Source: JAAUQA01 sp036351435 (lineage in GTDB: Bacteria > Pseudomonadota > Gammaproteobacteria > Competibacterales > Competibacteraceae). Taken from it: a stretch of 22,464 nucleotides of DNA. A program made the translations under genes and the position numbers. A model generated the notes under the pieces. It did not search any database and was not told where the DNA came from. It worked only from the letters and a program-made list of their open reading frames with translations. The stretch lies in NCBI GenBank assembly GCA_036351435.1, contig JAZBPA010000040.1, positions 1 to 22,464 of the forward strand, in the 5' to 3' direction. Shown one piece after another: positions 7,251 through 14,414 of the stretch (its first letter is position 1; each line of letters starts with the position of its first letter).

Positions 7251-8345
7251 ATGTCAACGGCAAAAGTTAATCTGCTAGATCTCAACCGCGCTGGGTTAGA
7301 AGCGTTTTTTGCCGATTTGGGCGAGAAGCGCTTCCGCGCTGTTCAGGTGATGAAATGGATTTATCATGAAAACGTCGTTGACTTCGACGCGATGACCAAC
7401 TTGAGCAAGGCGTTACGCCACAAGTTGCAACAAGCAGCCGAGATCCGTCCTCCCGAGGTCGTATTCGACCAAGCCTCTCAGGATGGCTCTCACAAATGGT
7501 TGATTCGCCTCGATAGCGGTAACTGCGTAGAGACCGTGTTCATTCCCGAAGATGGACGCGGTACGCTGTGCGTGTCGTCGCAGATCGGCTGTCCGCTGGA
7601 TTGTTCGTTCTGTGCTACCGCGCAACAAGGGTTCAATCGCAACCTCACCGTGGCTGAAATTATCGGTCAGGTTTGGCAGGCCAATCGCCTGCTGGGCGGA
7701 GAACGCAATGGTAACCGGGTACTCACCAACGTGGTCATGATGGGCATGGGTGAGCCTTTGTTGAATTTCAACAAAGTGGTCGACGCGATGGATCTGATGC
7801 AGGATGATTTGGGTTTCGGCTTATCCAAACGTCGCGTCACCTTAAGTACCGCCGGTGTGGTCCCTGCTCTCTTTCGATTGCGCGAAGTCTCCGATGTCAG
7901 TCTTGCCGTTTCGCTGCATGCGCCTACCGATGAGCTGCGCAACGAACTGGTGCCCCTGAATCGCAAATACCCCATTGCTCAATTGCTTGAGGCCTGCCGA
8001 CATTACATGCATGGCAAGCTGCAACGCAGCATTACCTGGGAATATGTGATGTTGGCCGGTGTTAATGACTCCGAAGATCACGCGCGCGCGTTGGCCCGGT
8101 TGCTTAAAGATATTCCATCCAAGGTCAATTTGATTCCGTTCAATCCGTTTCCGAATACGCGCTATCAGCGTTCCAGCGCAGCTGTGATCGACCGCTTTCG
8201 GGCGGTATTGGTGGCGCAAGGATTGACGACGATCACCCGCAAAACCCGTGGCGATGATATCGATGCGGCCTGCGGGCAGTTGGCTGGTCAAGTTCAAGAC
8301 CGGCGGCAGCGTTCCCTACGCATGATGCACGTGGCAAGTAGGTAA
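7251..8345 (+). CDS. rlmN: 23S rRNA (A2503-C2)/tRNA (A37-C2) methyltransferase RlmN
   Basis: 364 residues from the ATG at 7251. A TTG at 7206 is in frame but overlaps ndk, while the ATG yields MSTAKVNLLDLNRAGL, which aligns with the conserved INLLDLNR region near the start of E. coli RlmN. It is a radical SAM enzyme that methylates C2 of A2503 in 23S rRNA and of A37 in some tRNAs. The [4Fe-4S] cluster cysteines are C114, C118 and C121 (CPLDCSFC). The catalytic cysteine that forms the covalent intermediate is C341 in GDDIDAACGQLAG. VVMMGMGEPLLN, GLSKRRVTLST and LAVSLHAP are further signatures. The Shine-Dalgarno sequence is weak. It lies two bases before pilW, indicating an operon. Confidence 0.97.
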   Translation: MSTAKVNLLDLNRAGLEAFFADLGEKRFRAVQVMKWIYHENVVDFDAMTNLSKALRHKLQQAAEIRPPEVVFDQASQDGSHKWLIRLDSGNCVETVFIPEDGRGTLCVSSQIGCPLDCSFCATAQQGFNRNLTVAEIIGQVWQANRLLGGERNGNRVLTNVVMMGMGEPLLNFNKVVDAMDLMQDDLGFGLSKRRVTLSTAGVVPALFRLREVSDVSLAVSLHAPTDELRNELVPLNRKYPIAQLLEACRHYMHGKLQRSITWEYVMLAGVNDSEDHARALARLLKDIPSKVNLIPFNPFPNTRYQRSSAAVIDRFRAVLVAQGLTTITRKTRGDDIDAACGQLAGQVQDRRQRSLRMMHVASR

Positions 8346-8347
8346 CG

Positions 8348-9085
8348 ATGCGAGTCGCGGCGAGCCTTTCGATTCCGGTTATTCTGGTCATGTTGCAGGC
8401 GTGCTCTACTGTGCCCGTCAATCCCCCTGAAGGCAATGCGGCAAACCTGAACTACCAACTGGGCGTAGGGTACATGCAAAGGGGGCATTTTGATGTAGCG
8501 CAAGAGAAACTGGAAAAAGCGCTTACCTTCCAAGAAGATTTTCCTGAAGTACATAATGCCCTGGCAGTGCTCTATGACGAGCAGGGCTTCAAAGAACTGG
8601 CAGAGGAACATTTTCAACGCGCTATTGCGTTAGATTCTAATTACGCCTTGGCAGTGAAAAACTATGGCCAGTTTCTCTGCAGAAACAACCACCCCGCTGA
8701 TGGAGAAGCCTTATTAGTGGGGCTGGCGCAAAGCGCAGCGGCATCTCCAACGGCGGTAGATGCTTACATCAACGCTGCTGCCTGTGCCTTGTCCATCAAT
8801 GAGTATCCTCGTGCTGAGGGGTATCTGCTCAGTGCCCTGGAGATCGATTCTCAGGCTGTCGTAGCTTTGTACCGGCTCGCTGAACTGTACTATATCAATG
8901 ATGACCTGTTGCAAGCGCGCGCCCATTTACGGCGATATCACGCTCAGGCTAGGCCAAGTCCGGAAAGTCTGTGGTTAGGGGTTACGATTGAAGAAAAACT
9001 GGGTGAAGAGCAATTGCGGCGAACGTTTGTGGCGCGATTGCTTGAGCAATTCCCGGATTCCGCCCAAGCTCAACGGCTGAAATGA
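8348..9085 (+). CDS. pilW: Type IV pilus biogenesis/stability lipoprotein PilW (PilF), TPR protein
   Basis: 245 residues. The N-terminus has a lipoprotein signal with lipobox LQAC, giving an acylated C19. The rest is built from tetratricopeptide repeats: LNYQLGVGYMQRGHFDVAQEKLEKAL, EVHNALAVLYDEQGFKELAEEHF, ALAVKNYGQFLCRNN, DAYINAAACALSINEYPRAEGYL and VALYRLAELYYINDDLLQARAHL. PilW/PilF is the pilotin that takes the secretin PilQ to the outer membrane and aids its multimerisation. This fits the rlmN-pilW-rodZ order seen in gammaproteobacteria. It begins two bases after the rlmN stop and overlaps rodZ by four bases (ATGA), so translational coupling is likely. No other pilus genes are in the window, so pilus function is inferred from family and position. 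Confidence 0.9.
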   Translation: MRVAASLSIPVILVMLQACSTVPVNPPEGNAANLNYQLGVGYMQRGHFDVAQEKLEKALTFQEDFPEVHNALAVLYDEQGFKELAEEHFQRAIALDSNYALAVKNYGQFLCRNNHPADGEALLVGLAQSAAASPTAVDAYINAAACALSINEYPRAEGYLLSALEIDSQAVVALYRLAELYYINDDLLQARAHLRRYHAQARPSPESLWLGVTIEEKLGEEQLRRTFVARLLEQFPDSAQAQRLK

Positions 9086-10212
9086 CAATGAGTGCGCAAA
9101 ACACTGCTCAAAGCCCTCAGGAACCAGCACAGACTTATCAGGCGTCTGCGGAAGCTTTAGGCGCTACTTTGGCCGAGGCGCGCAAACGGCTGGGCTTGGA
9201 ACAACGTGAAGTAGCGACCCGGTTAGGATTAAATCCGGTGCTGATCAATCGCTTGGAAGAAGGTGCTTTTCAGGACTTGGGCGCTCCAGTATACGCGCGA
9301 GGGTATTTAACCCGCTATGTGCGTTTCCTTGAATTACCTGAGCAGGAGATATTGGACCGCCACAAGCAGTTGGGGGTTAATGAAGCACCACCATTGAAAG
9401 TAACCCGCACCTTCAAACCGCAAGCAAGAATGAGTGATAGGGGGGTACGCTGGTTTTCATATTTATTACTGTTTGCTGTGATCGGTTGGGTAGGCTGGCA
9501 AGGTTATGAGCAAGTTACGGAACATTTGGAAGTGGTGGATGAATCGTCGGAGCTGAAACCCTTCGCTAATACCGATGACAATACCGTTAGTACGCTGCAA
9601 CCGGAGCAAACACTCGCTAATTCCTCTCAATCCGAGCAAATGCCCGTGCCTGATCGTAGTGGCAGTGCGGCTGGAACAGTTTTGAGAGAGATTACCCCAC
9701 CGCCGACTCCAACCGAAACCTCGGACAATTCCACTGTTGCCGCATCGGAAACAGTTACTGCAGCAGCTGAGCCAGTCACAACTGAGTCGCCAGCCCCTGA
9801 TGTTACAACTGCTGCGGCTTCGTCACCTTTGTCCGAAACGCTTTCTAATGCGGCGGCTCTTGCGACAACGACGACTCCACCACCCACAGAAGCTACTGCT
9901 CCCACGCCTCCACTAGCAACGACTACCGAGCCCACGCCGATAGTCCCGGCTGGCCCGCCACAATTAAGCCTTGAGTTTACCGAAGACTGTTGGGTCGAGG
10001 TCAAAGATGCCAACGGAGAACGCTTGGCCTATGGGATTATGAAAGCCAATACTGTCAGCACTGTGTCAGGGCCTGCGCCGTTTTCAATCACTTTGGGCAA
10101 TGCGGTGGGTGTCAGCGCCATCAAGCTTAATGGCAACCCGATAGAACCAAGTCTTTATCGGCCCGAACGCGGCACGGTTATTCGGTTTGTTGTCGAGCTG
10201 CCGCAAACGTGA
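9082..10212 (+). CDS. rodZ: Cytoskeletal/cell-shape protein RodZ
   Basis: 376 residues. An N-terminal cytoplasmic Xre-like helix-turn-helix domain (about 25-95; LAEARKRLGLEQREVATRLGL, LEEGAFQDL, YARGYLTRYVRFL) is followed by a basic stretch, one membrane helix at about 123-141 (WFSYLLLFAVIGWVGW), a long periplasmic linker rich in Thr, Ala, Pro and Ser (about 160-290), and the C-terminal DUF4115 domain (about 295-376; LSLEFTEDCWVEVKDANGERLAYG). RodZ links MreB filaments to the elongation machinery in rod-shaped cells. The ATG at 9082 overlaps the pilW stop; an ATG at 9088 is an alternative. In most gammaproteobacteria ispG follows rodZ; here hisS begins 53 bp later. Confidence 0.93.
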   Translation: MTMSAQNTAQSPQEPAQTYQASAEALGATLAEARKRLGLEQREVATRLGLNPVLINRLEEGAFQDLGAPVYARGYLTRYVRFLELPEQEILDRHKQLGVNEAPPLKVTRTFKPQARMSDRGVRWFSYLLLFAVIGWVGWQGYEQVTEHLEVVDESSELKPFANTDDNTVSTLQPEQTLANSSQSEQMPVPDRSGSAAGTVLREITPPPTPTETSDNSTVAASETVTAAAEPVTTESPAPDVTTAAASSPLSETLSNAAALATTTTPPPTEATAPTPPLATTTEPTPIVPAGPPQLSLEFTEDCWVEVKDANGERLAYGIMKANTVSTVSGPAPFSITLGNAVGVSAIKLNGNPIEPSLYRPERGTVIRFVVELPQT

Positions 10213-10265
10213 GCCGCTTAGTACAACAACTATCCGACCGGCGATGAGATCGGTGTCATTCAATT

Positions 10266-11546
10266 ATGGCTAAACTTTTTCAGGCCGTTCGCGGTATGAA
10301 CGACGCTCTGCCGGCAGAAACTCCACGGTGGGCCGGTGTCGAGACCACGCTTAGAGATGTCCTGACTGCTTACGGCTATCAGGAAATGCGTCTGCCTATT
10401 ATCGAACGAACCGAGCTTTTCGCCCGGTCCATCGGCACTGTGACCGATATCGTCGAGAAGGAGATGTACACATTCAATGATCGCAACGGCGAGAGTCTGA
10501 CCTTACGTCCAGAGGGAACCGCCGGTTGTGTGCGAGCATGCATAGAACAAGGGTTGTTGCGTACCCCCCAGCAGCGTTTGTGGTATTCGGGCCCCATGTT
10601 TCGTTATGAAAAACCGCAACAGGGCCGCTTTCGTCAATTTCATCAAATCGGTGCGGAAGCGTTCGGAATGGACGGACCGGATATTGATGCTGAATTGATT
10701 GTTATGACCGCGCGCTTCTGGCAACGCTTGGGTCTGCAGGATATCACCCTGCAACTCAACTCACTCGGCTCCAGCGCTGCGCGGACGGCTTATCGAGAAC
10801 AACTGGTGGCTTATTTTCAAGCGCACTTAGGTGAGCTTGACGAAGACAGCCGTCGCCGCTTGGAGCACAATCCGTTGCGGATCTTGGATTCAAAGAACCC
10901 GGAAATGCAGGAGCTCATTGCCCAAGCCCCCGTCTTACTGGATCATCTCGACTCAGAGTCCCAGCAGCATTTTACCCGACTTCAGGACTTGCTACAGGCG
11001 ATGGGCGTGTCTTTTACCATCAACCCGCGGCTGGTGCGAGGATTGGATTACTACGGTAAAACCGTTTTCGAGTGGGTCACCGATCGACTCGGCGCCCAAG
11101 GCACCGTGTGCGCCGGTGGTCGTTATGATGGTTTGGTGGAACAACTGGGCGGGCAACCGACTCCGGCGGTCGGTTTCGCGGTCGGCCTGGAACGGTTGAT
11201 TGCTTTGTTGGCTGCTGCAGGCTATACCGGTTTAGACTGCACCCCACACGCTTATCTGGTCATGGTGGGAGAAGCAGCCGAGCGTTGGGGTCTCAGTTTG
11301 GCTGAACGGTTTCGCAACGAGCAGCCAGCGCTGCGTTTGCAACTCAACTGCGGTGGGGGCAGTTTCAAAACCCAACTCAAGCGGGCAGATCGTAGCCAAG
11401 CATTACTGGCCCTGATTATCGGGGATAACGAAGTCGATAGCGGACAGATCGCCATTAAACAATTACGGGAAGCGGGTGAACAAACCAGCTTAACAATAGA
11501 CAGTGTGGGTGCTTTCCTAGGCACCCGCTTATCTTTATCTGCTTAA
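10266..11546 (+). CDS. hisS: Histidine-tRNA ligase
   Basis: 426 residues, normal for bacterial HisRS. It charges tRNA-His in two steps via histidyl-adenylate. Class II signatures are visible: the N-terminal AVRGMNDALP, LRPEGTAGCVRACIE, motif 2 FRYEKPQQGRFRQFHQIGAE, the HisRS-specific LVRGLDYYGKTVFEW, and motif 3 AVGFAVGLERL. The C-terminal anticodon-binding domain starts around residue 330 and contains GGGSFKTQLKRADRSQALLALIIGD. The start ATG at 10266 gives the normal MAKLFQAVRGMND beginning. It sits 53 bp after rodZ and 72 bp before yfgM. The usual neighbour ispG is missing between rodZ and hisS. Confidence 0.97.
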   Translation: MAKLFQAVRGMNDALPAETPRWAGVETTLRDVLTAYGYQEMRLPIIERTELFARSIGTVTDIVEKEMYTFNDRNGESLTLRPEGTAGCVRACIEQGLLRTPQQRLWYSGPMFRYEKPQQGRFRQFHQIGAEAFGMDGPDIDAELIVMTARFWQRLGLQDITLQLNSLGSSAARTAYREQLVAYFQAHLGELDEDSRRRLEHNPLRILDSKNPEMQELIAQAPVLLDHLDSESQQHFTRLQDLLQAMGVSFTINPRLVRGLDYYGKTVFEWVTDRLGAQGTVCAGGRYDGLVEQLGGQPTPAVGFAVGLERLIALLAAAGYTGLDCTPHAYLVMVGEAAERWGLSLAERFRNEQPALRLQLNCGGGSFKTQLKRADRSQALLALIIGDNEVDSGQIAIKQLREAGEQTSLTIDSVGAFLGTRLSLSA

Positions 11547-11618
11547 CGTTTCCAACGGTGCTTAGTGCATCGTGCCTTATAGAGAGACGGGGCATTGACG
11601 GTATTCAGGGTGAGTGGA

Positions 11619-12245
11619 GTGGAAAATTACACTGACGAGGAACTCGTTGAAGTCATAAAAAAATGGTGGCAGGAGAATGGTAAATCCATCATTGCCGGCC
11701 TTGCCATTGGACTGGTGGTGATTTTCGGATGGCGTTACTGGACCGCTCATCAGAAAAACAAGGCCGAACAAGCGTCGTTCCATTACGAAATGGTGCTGCA
11801 AGGTCTGGCACAAGGTAACGTTGCACAAGCCAAAGAACAAAGCCAAATCCTGCTTGCCGGCTACTCCGGTTCATCCTATGCAACCTTGGCTGCATTGCAA
11901 CTCGCCAAGTTGGCGGTAACGGCAGGTGACCTGGCTGGTGCTAAGGATCATCTAGAACGGGTGCTGGACGATACGGATGAGGCTGCAATACGCGATATTG
12001 CCAGTTTGCGGTTAGCCCGTGTTCTGTTCGAACAAGGTCAAGTAGAGGCCGCCGAAGCCCGCATGCAAGAGATTCAGGATGTTGCTTTTAGTGCCGAACT
12101 GGAGGAACTCAAAGGGGATATTTATCTTTCCCGCAATGAACTCGAAAAGGCGCGCGCTGCTTATGAGGCAGCTTCAAGGGCCGGTGGCAGTTCCTTTCTG
12201 CAACTTAAGCTGGCTAATCTGCCGCCCCGGACGTTGGAGAACTGA
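11619..12245 (+). CDS. yfgM: YfgM family membrane-anchored TPR protein
   Basis: 208 residues from a GTG at 11619, nearly the 206 of E. coli YfgM. A TTG at 11595 is in frame but would add eight residues; AGGG at 11607-11610 is spaced correctly for the GTG. The pattern is a short cytoplasmic N-terminus (ENYTDEELVEVIKKWWQENGK), one membrane helix at about 23-42 (IIAGLAIGLVVIFGWRYW), and a periplasmic alpha-helical TPR-like domain. In E. coli, YfgM binds the Sec translocon and the periplasmic chaperone PpiD and takes part in envelope protein folding. The gene ends two bases before bamB, which fits the conserved hisS-yfgM-bamB order. Confidence 0.9.
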   Translation: MENYTDEELVEVIKKWWQENGKSIIAGLAIGLVVIFGWRYWTAHQKNKAEQASFHYEMVLQGLAQGNVAQAKEQSQILLAGYSGSSYATLAALQLAKLAVTAGDLAGAKDHLERVLDDTDEAAIRDIASLRLARVLFEQGQVEAAEARMQEIQDVAFSAELEELKGDIYLSRNELEKARAAYEAASRAGGSSFLQLKLANLPPRTLEN

Positions 12246-12247
12246 TC

Positions 12248-13408
12248 ATGTTCCGCATAGCTTCATTGCTTGTCTTGATTCTGTTAATAGCGGGCTGTGG
12301 GACAATCAATCGCTATTTGGCGGGTACTGATAATTCGATCCCACCGGCGGATTTGATACCTATCGAAAATCCAATCTCAGTGCAAGAGTCGTGGACTACT
12401 CGGGTTGGTAAGGGAACAGACGGTAGATTCATCAAGTTGAAGCCGGCATTTTTAGACGGAACGCTGTTCGCTGCTAGCCATAACGGAGTTGTCTCGGCAC
12501 TGGATGCACAGACCGGTTCTACGCTCTGGTCGGTTGATACGGACCTGCCGATTTCAGCTGGCGTTGGCTTAGGAATAGGTGTGTTGCTAGTGGGCACCAA
12601 CGATGGGGAAGTTTTGGCTTTGGCGCAGGTGGACGGCGAGGAAATTTGGCGCGTTCAAGTCTCCAGTGAAATTCTAGCCAGTCCCCGCGCCGCATCAGGA
12701 GTCGTGGTTGTCCGTACGGTGGATGGTAAATTCTATGGTTTGGATGCGCGCACCGGCCAGCAGCTTTGGCTTTATAGCCATACTGTACCGGTGCTTACGC
12801 TGCGTGGTACAGCAGCGCCTGTGTTGGACCAGAATGTCGCTGTTAGTGGTCTGGATACCGGTAAATTACTGGTCCTTTCTCTAAGCGACGGGCAACTGAT
12901 CTGGGAAAAGACCATTGCCCCGCCGCAAGGCCGTACTGAATTGGAACGGCTGGTGGATATCGATACCGAACCGCGTGTCGTCGGTGAAGTGCTGTTCGTG
13001 ACAGCCTATCAGGGCAATATCACTGCGATTAATATACGTAACGGCAACACTCTGTGGGCGCGAGATTTTTCTAGTCATGCCGGCTTAGATGCCGATTCCA
13101 ATGGAGTGTACATTGTCGATGAAGAGGATACCGTTTGGTCTATCAATCGATTCAACGGCAATGCGTTATGGCAACAAGCCGAACTCAGGGGCCGTCAGCT
13201 ATCTGCACCAGTAGCAAGCGAAGACTATATCATTGTTGGCGATGTGGAGGGCTATCTGCACTGGATACGCAAAAACGACGGCAAAATTGTCGGACGCGTG
13301 CAAGCTGACAGCGAAGGTGTGACCACTCCGCCTGTTCAACGCGGCGATACACTTTATGTGCTGGGCAATGGTGGTGATTTGAGTGCTTTTCGGCTCGGTG
13401 GTGGATGA
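12248..13408 (+). CDS. bamB: Outer-membrane protein assembly lipoprotein BamB
   Basis: 386 residues. A lipoprotein signal ends at the lipobox IAGC, giving lipidated C17. The mature protein is an eight-bladed PQQ-type beta propeller; the blade repeats are visible as SALDAQTGSTLWSVD, LALAQVDGEEIWRVQ, YGLDARTGQQLWLYS, LVLSLSDGQLIWEKT, TAINIRNGNTLWARD, WSINRFNGNALWQQA, HWIRKNDGKIVGRVQ and the final LYVLGNGGDLSAFRL. BamB is an accessory subunit of the Bam complex that inserts beta-barrel proteins into the outer membrane. It follows yfgM by two bases. In most relatives the GTPase gene der follows; here the operon ends with a hairpin at 13407. Confidence 0.95.
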   Translation: MFRIASLLVLILLIAGCGTINRYLAGTDNSIPPADLIPIENPISVQESWTTRVGKGTDGRFIKLKPAFLDGTLFAASHNGVVSALDAQTGSTLWSVDTDLPISAGVGLGIGVLLVGTNDGEVLALAQVDGEEIWRVQVSSEILASPRAASGVVVVRTVDGKFYGLDARTGQQLWLYSHTVPVLTLRGTAAPVLDQNVAVSGLDTGKLLVLSLSDGQLIWEKTIAPPQGRTELERLVDIDTEPRVVGEVLFVTAYQGNITAINIRNGNTLWARDFSSHAGLDADSNGVYIVDEEDTVWSINRFNGNALWQQAELRGRQLSAPVASEDYIIVGDVEGYLHWIRKNDGKIVGRVQADSEGVTTPPVQRGDTLYVLGNGGDLSAFRLGGG

Positions 13409-13434
13409 TGGTGCATCTTTGCAAGATGCACATC
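13407..13434. repeat. Palindromic hairpin at the bamB 3' end
   Basis: GTGCATCTT (13411-13419) and AAGATGCAC (13423-13431) are perfect inverted repeats around TGC. With one bulged base the stem extends to 12 bp (GAT at 13407 with ATC at 13432). It begins at the bamB stop codon. There is no T-run behind it, so Rho-linked termination or 3' end protection is more likely than intrinsic termination. Confidence 0.55.
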
Positions 13435-13499
13435 AAACAGTCCGCCTGATTCAAATCGTAAATACCCGATAGGAATAAAAAAATAGTTTTTAATTCTTT

Positions 13500-13526
13500 T
13501 TGTTTCTGCTCAATCTTGTTTAAAAT
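13500..13526 (+). promoter_or_regulatory. Candidate promoter for fpr
   Basis: TTGTTT at 13500-13505 and TAAAAT at 13521-13526 are 15 bp apart, slightly short. Just upstream, A- and T-tracts (13475-13500) resemble an UP element. The site is about 85 bp before the fpr start in a 201-bp gap. Confidence 0.35.
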
Positions 13527-13545
13527 CAGTACCCACTCGCCAAGC

Positions 13546-13566
13546 AGCTGAATTAGTCAGCTTTTT
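13546..13566 (+). other. Small stem-loop followed by a T-run in the fpr leader
   Basis: AGCTGA (13546-13551) and TCAGCT (13557-13562) form a 6-bp stem with a five-base loop, followed by TTTT. It resembles a weak intrinsic terminator or attenuator lying between the candidate promoter and the fpr start. The stem is short, so this is tentative. Confidence 0.3.
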
Positions 13567-13609
13567 GGTCCCGTTACCTTTACATTAAACGCATTAAGTA
13601 CATCAAGTT

Positions 13610-14386
13610 ATGGCCACTTTAGCGACAGAACAAGTGTTGAGCGTACATCACTGGAACGATACGCTGTTCAGTTTCAAAACTACGCGTAATCCGGGACTTC
13701 GGTTCAAGAACGGTCATTTTGTGATGATTGGTCTTGAGGTGGAAGGTCGACCATTGATGCGCGCCTACAGCATCGCTAGCGCCAATTATGAGGAACATCT
13801 CGAATTCTTTAGCATCAAGGTTGAAGATGGTCCGCTAACGTCTCGCTTGCAGCATATCCAGGCAGGAGACCCGCTTATCGTCAGCAAAAAGCCGGTTGGC
13901 ACGTTGGTGCTTGACGATCTCTTGCCCGGAAAAAGACTGTATTGTTTAAGCACCGGAACCGGTCTTGCTCCCTTTATGAGTATCATCAAAGACCCCGCCA
14001 CCTACGAGCGGTTCGAGAAAGTCGTGTTGGTGCATGGTGTGCGTAGCGTGAGCGATTTGGCCTATTCCGACTACATCACGCAGGAACTGCCTGCTAACGA
14101 GTATATCGGAGACATGGTGCGCGATCAGTTAATCTATTATCCTACGGTCACTCGCGAGCCGTTTCGCTATCAGGGTCGTCTCACCGATCTGATTGAGGGT
14201 GGGAAACTAGCTAATGACATTGGCCTGCCTCAGCTCAATGTTGAGGACGACCGAGTCATGATCTGCGGCAGCACCCGTATGCTTAAGGATACTTGCACGC
14301 TGTTGGACAAACGCGATTTCATGAAGTCCACTGGGGTTGGTGAGCCAGGACATTACGTCATTGAACGCGCCTTTGTTGAGAAGTAA
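13610..14386 (+). CDS. fpr: Ferredoxin-NADP(+) reductase, bacterial type (FPR)
   Basis: 258 residues, the size of the bacterial subclass of FAD-containing ferredoxin/flavodoxin-NADP reductases (Azotobacter, Pseudomonas, Rhodobacter type). The FAD-binding motif RAYSIAS lies at 51-57, the pyrophosphate/NADP loop LSTGTGLAPFMSI at about 113-125, and VMICGSTRMLKDTC near 220. The C-terminus ends AFVEK, typical of the Pseudomonas/Azotobacter group, with the aromatic residue near the flavin replaced by this extended tail. It shuttles electrons between NADPH and ferredoxin or flavodoxin, often in oxidative stress. It has its own 201-bp leader with a candidate promoter. The photolyase gene follows after 28 bp and is likely co-transcribed. 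The first 15 bp of that gap after the stop resemble codons from the fpr end. Confidence 0.94.
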   Translation: MATLATEQVLSVHHWNDTLFSFKTTRNPGLRFKNGHFVMIGLEVEGRPLMRAYSIASANYEEHLEFFSIKVEDGPLTSRLQHIQAGDPLIVSKKPVGTLVLDDLLPGKRLYCLSTGTGLAPFMSIIKDPATYERFEKVVLVHGVRSVSDLAYSDYITQELPANEYIGDMVRDQLIYYPTVTREPFRYQGRLTDLIEGGKLANDIGLPQLNVEDDRVMICGSTRMLKDTCTLLDKRDFMKSTGVGEPGHYVIERAFVEK

Positions 14387-14414
14387 GCACATTACGTCGT
14401 AGAAGAAGAGGGCC

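Noticed and set aside
7842..8297. 151-codon minus-strand frame inside rlmN
   Set aside because: Antisense to conserved RlmN motifs, with no family likeness and no ribosome site.
9627..10013. 128-codon minus-strand frame of Val/Ala/Gly/Ser
   Set aside because: It mirrors the low-complexity Thr/Ala/Pro linker of rodZ; the composition explains the open frame.
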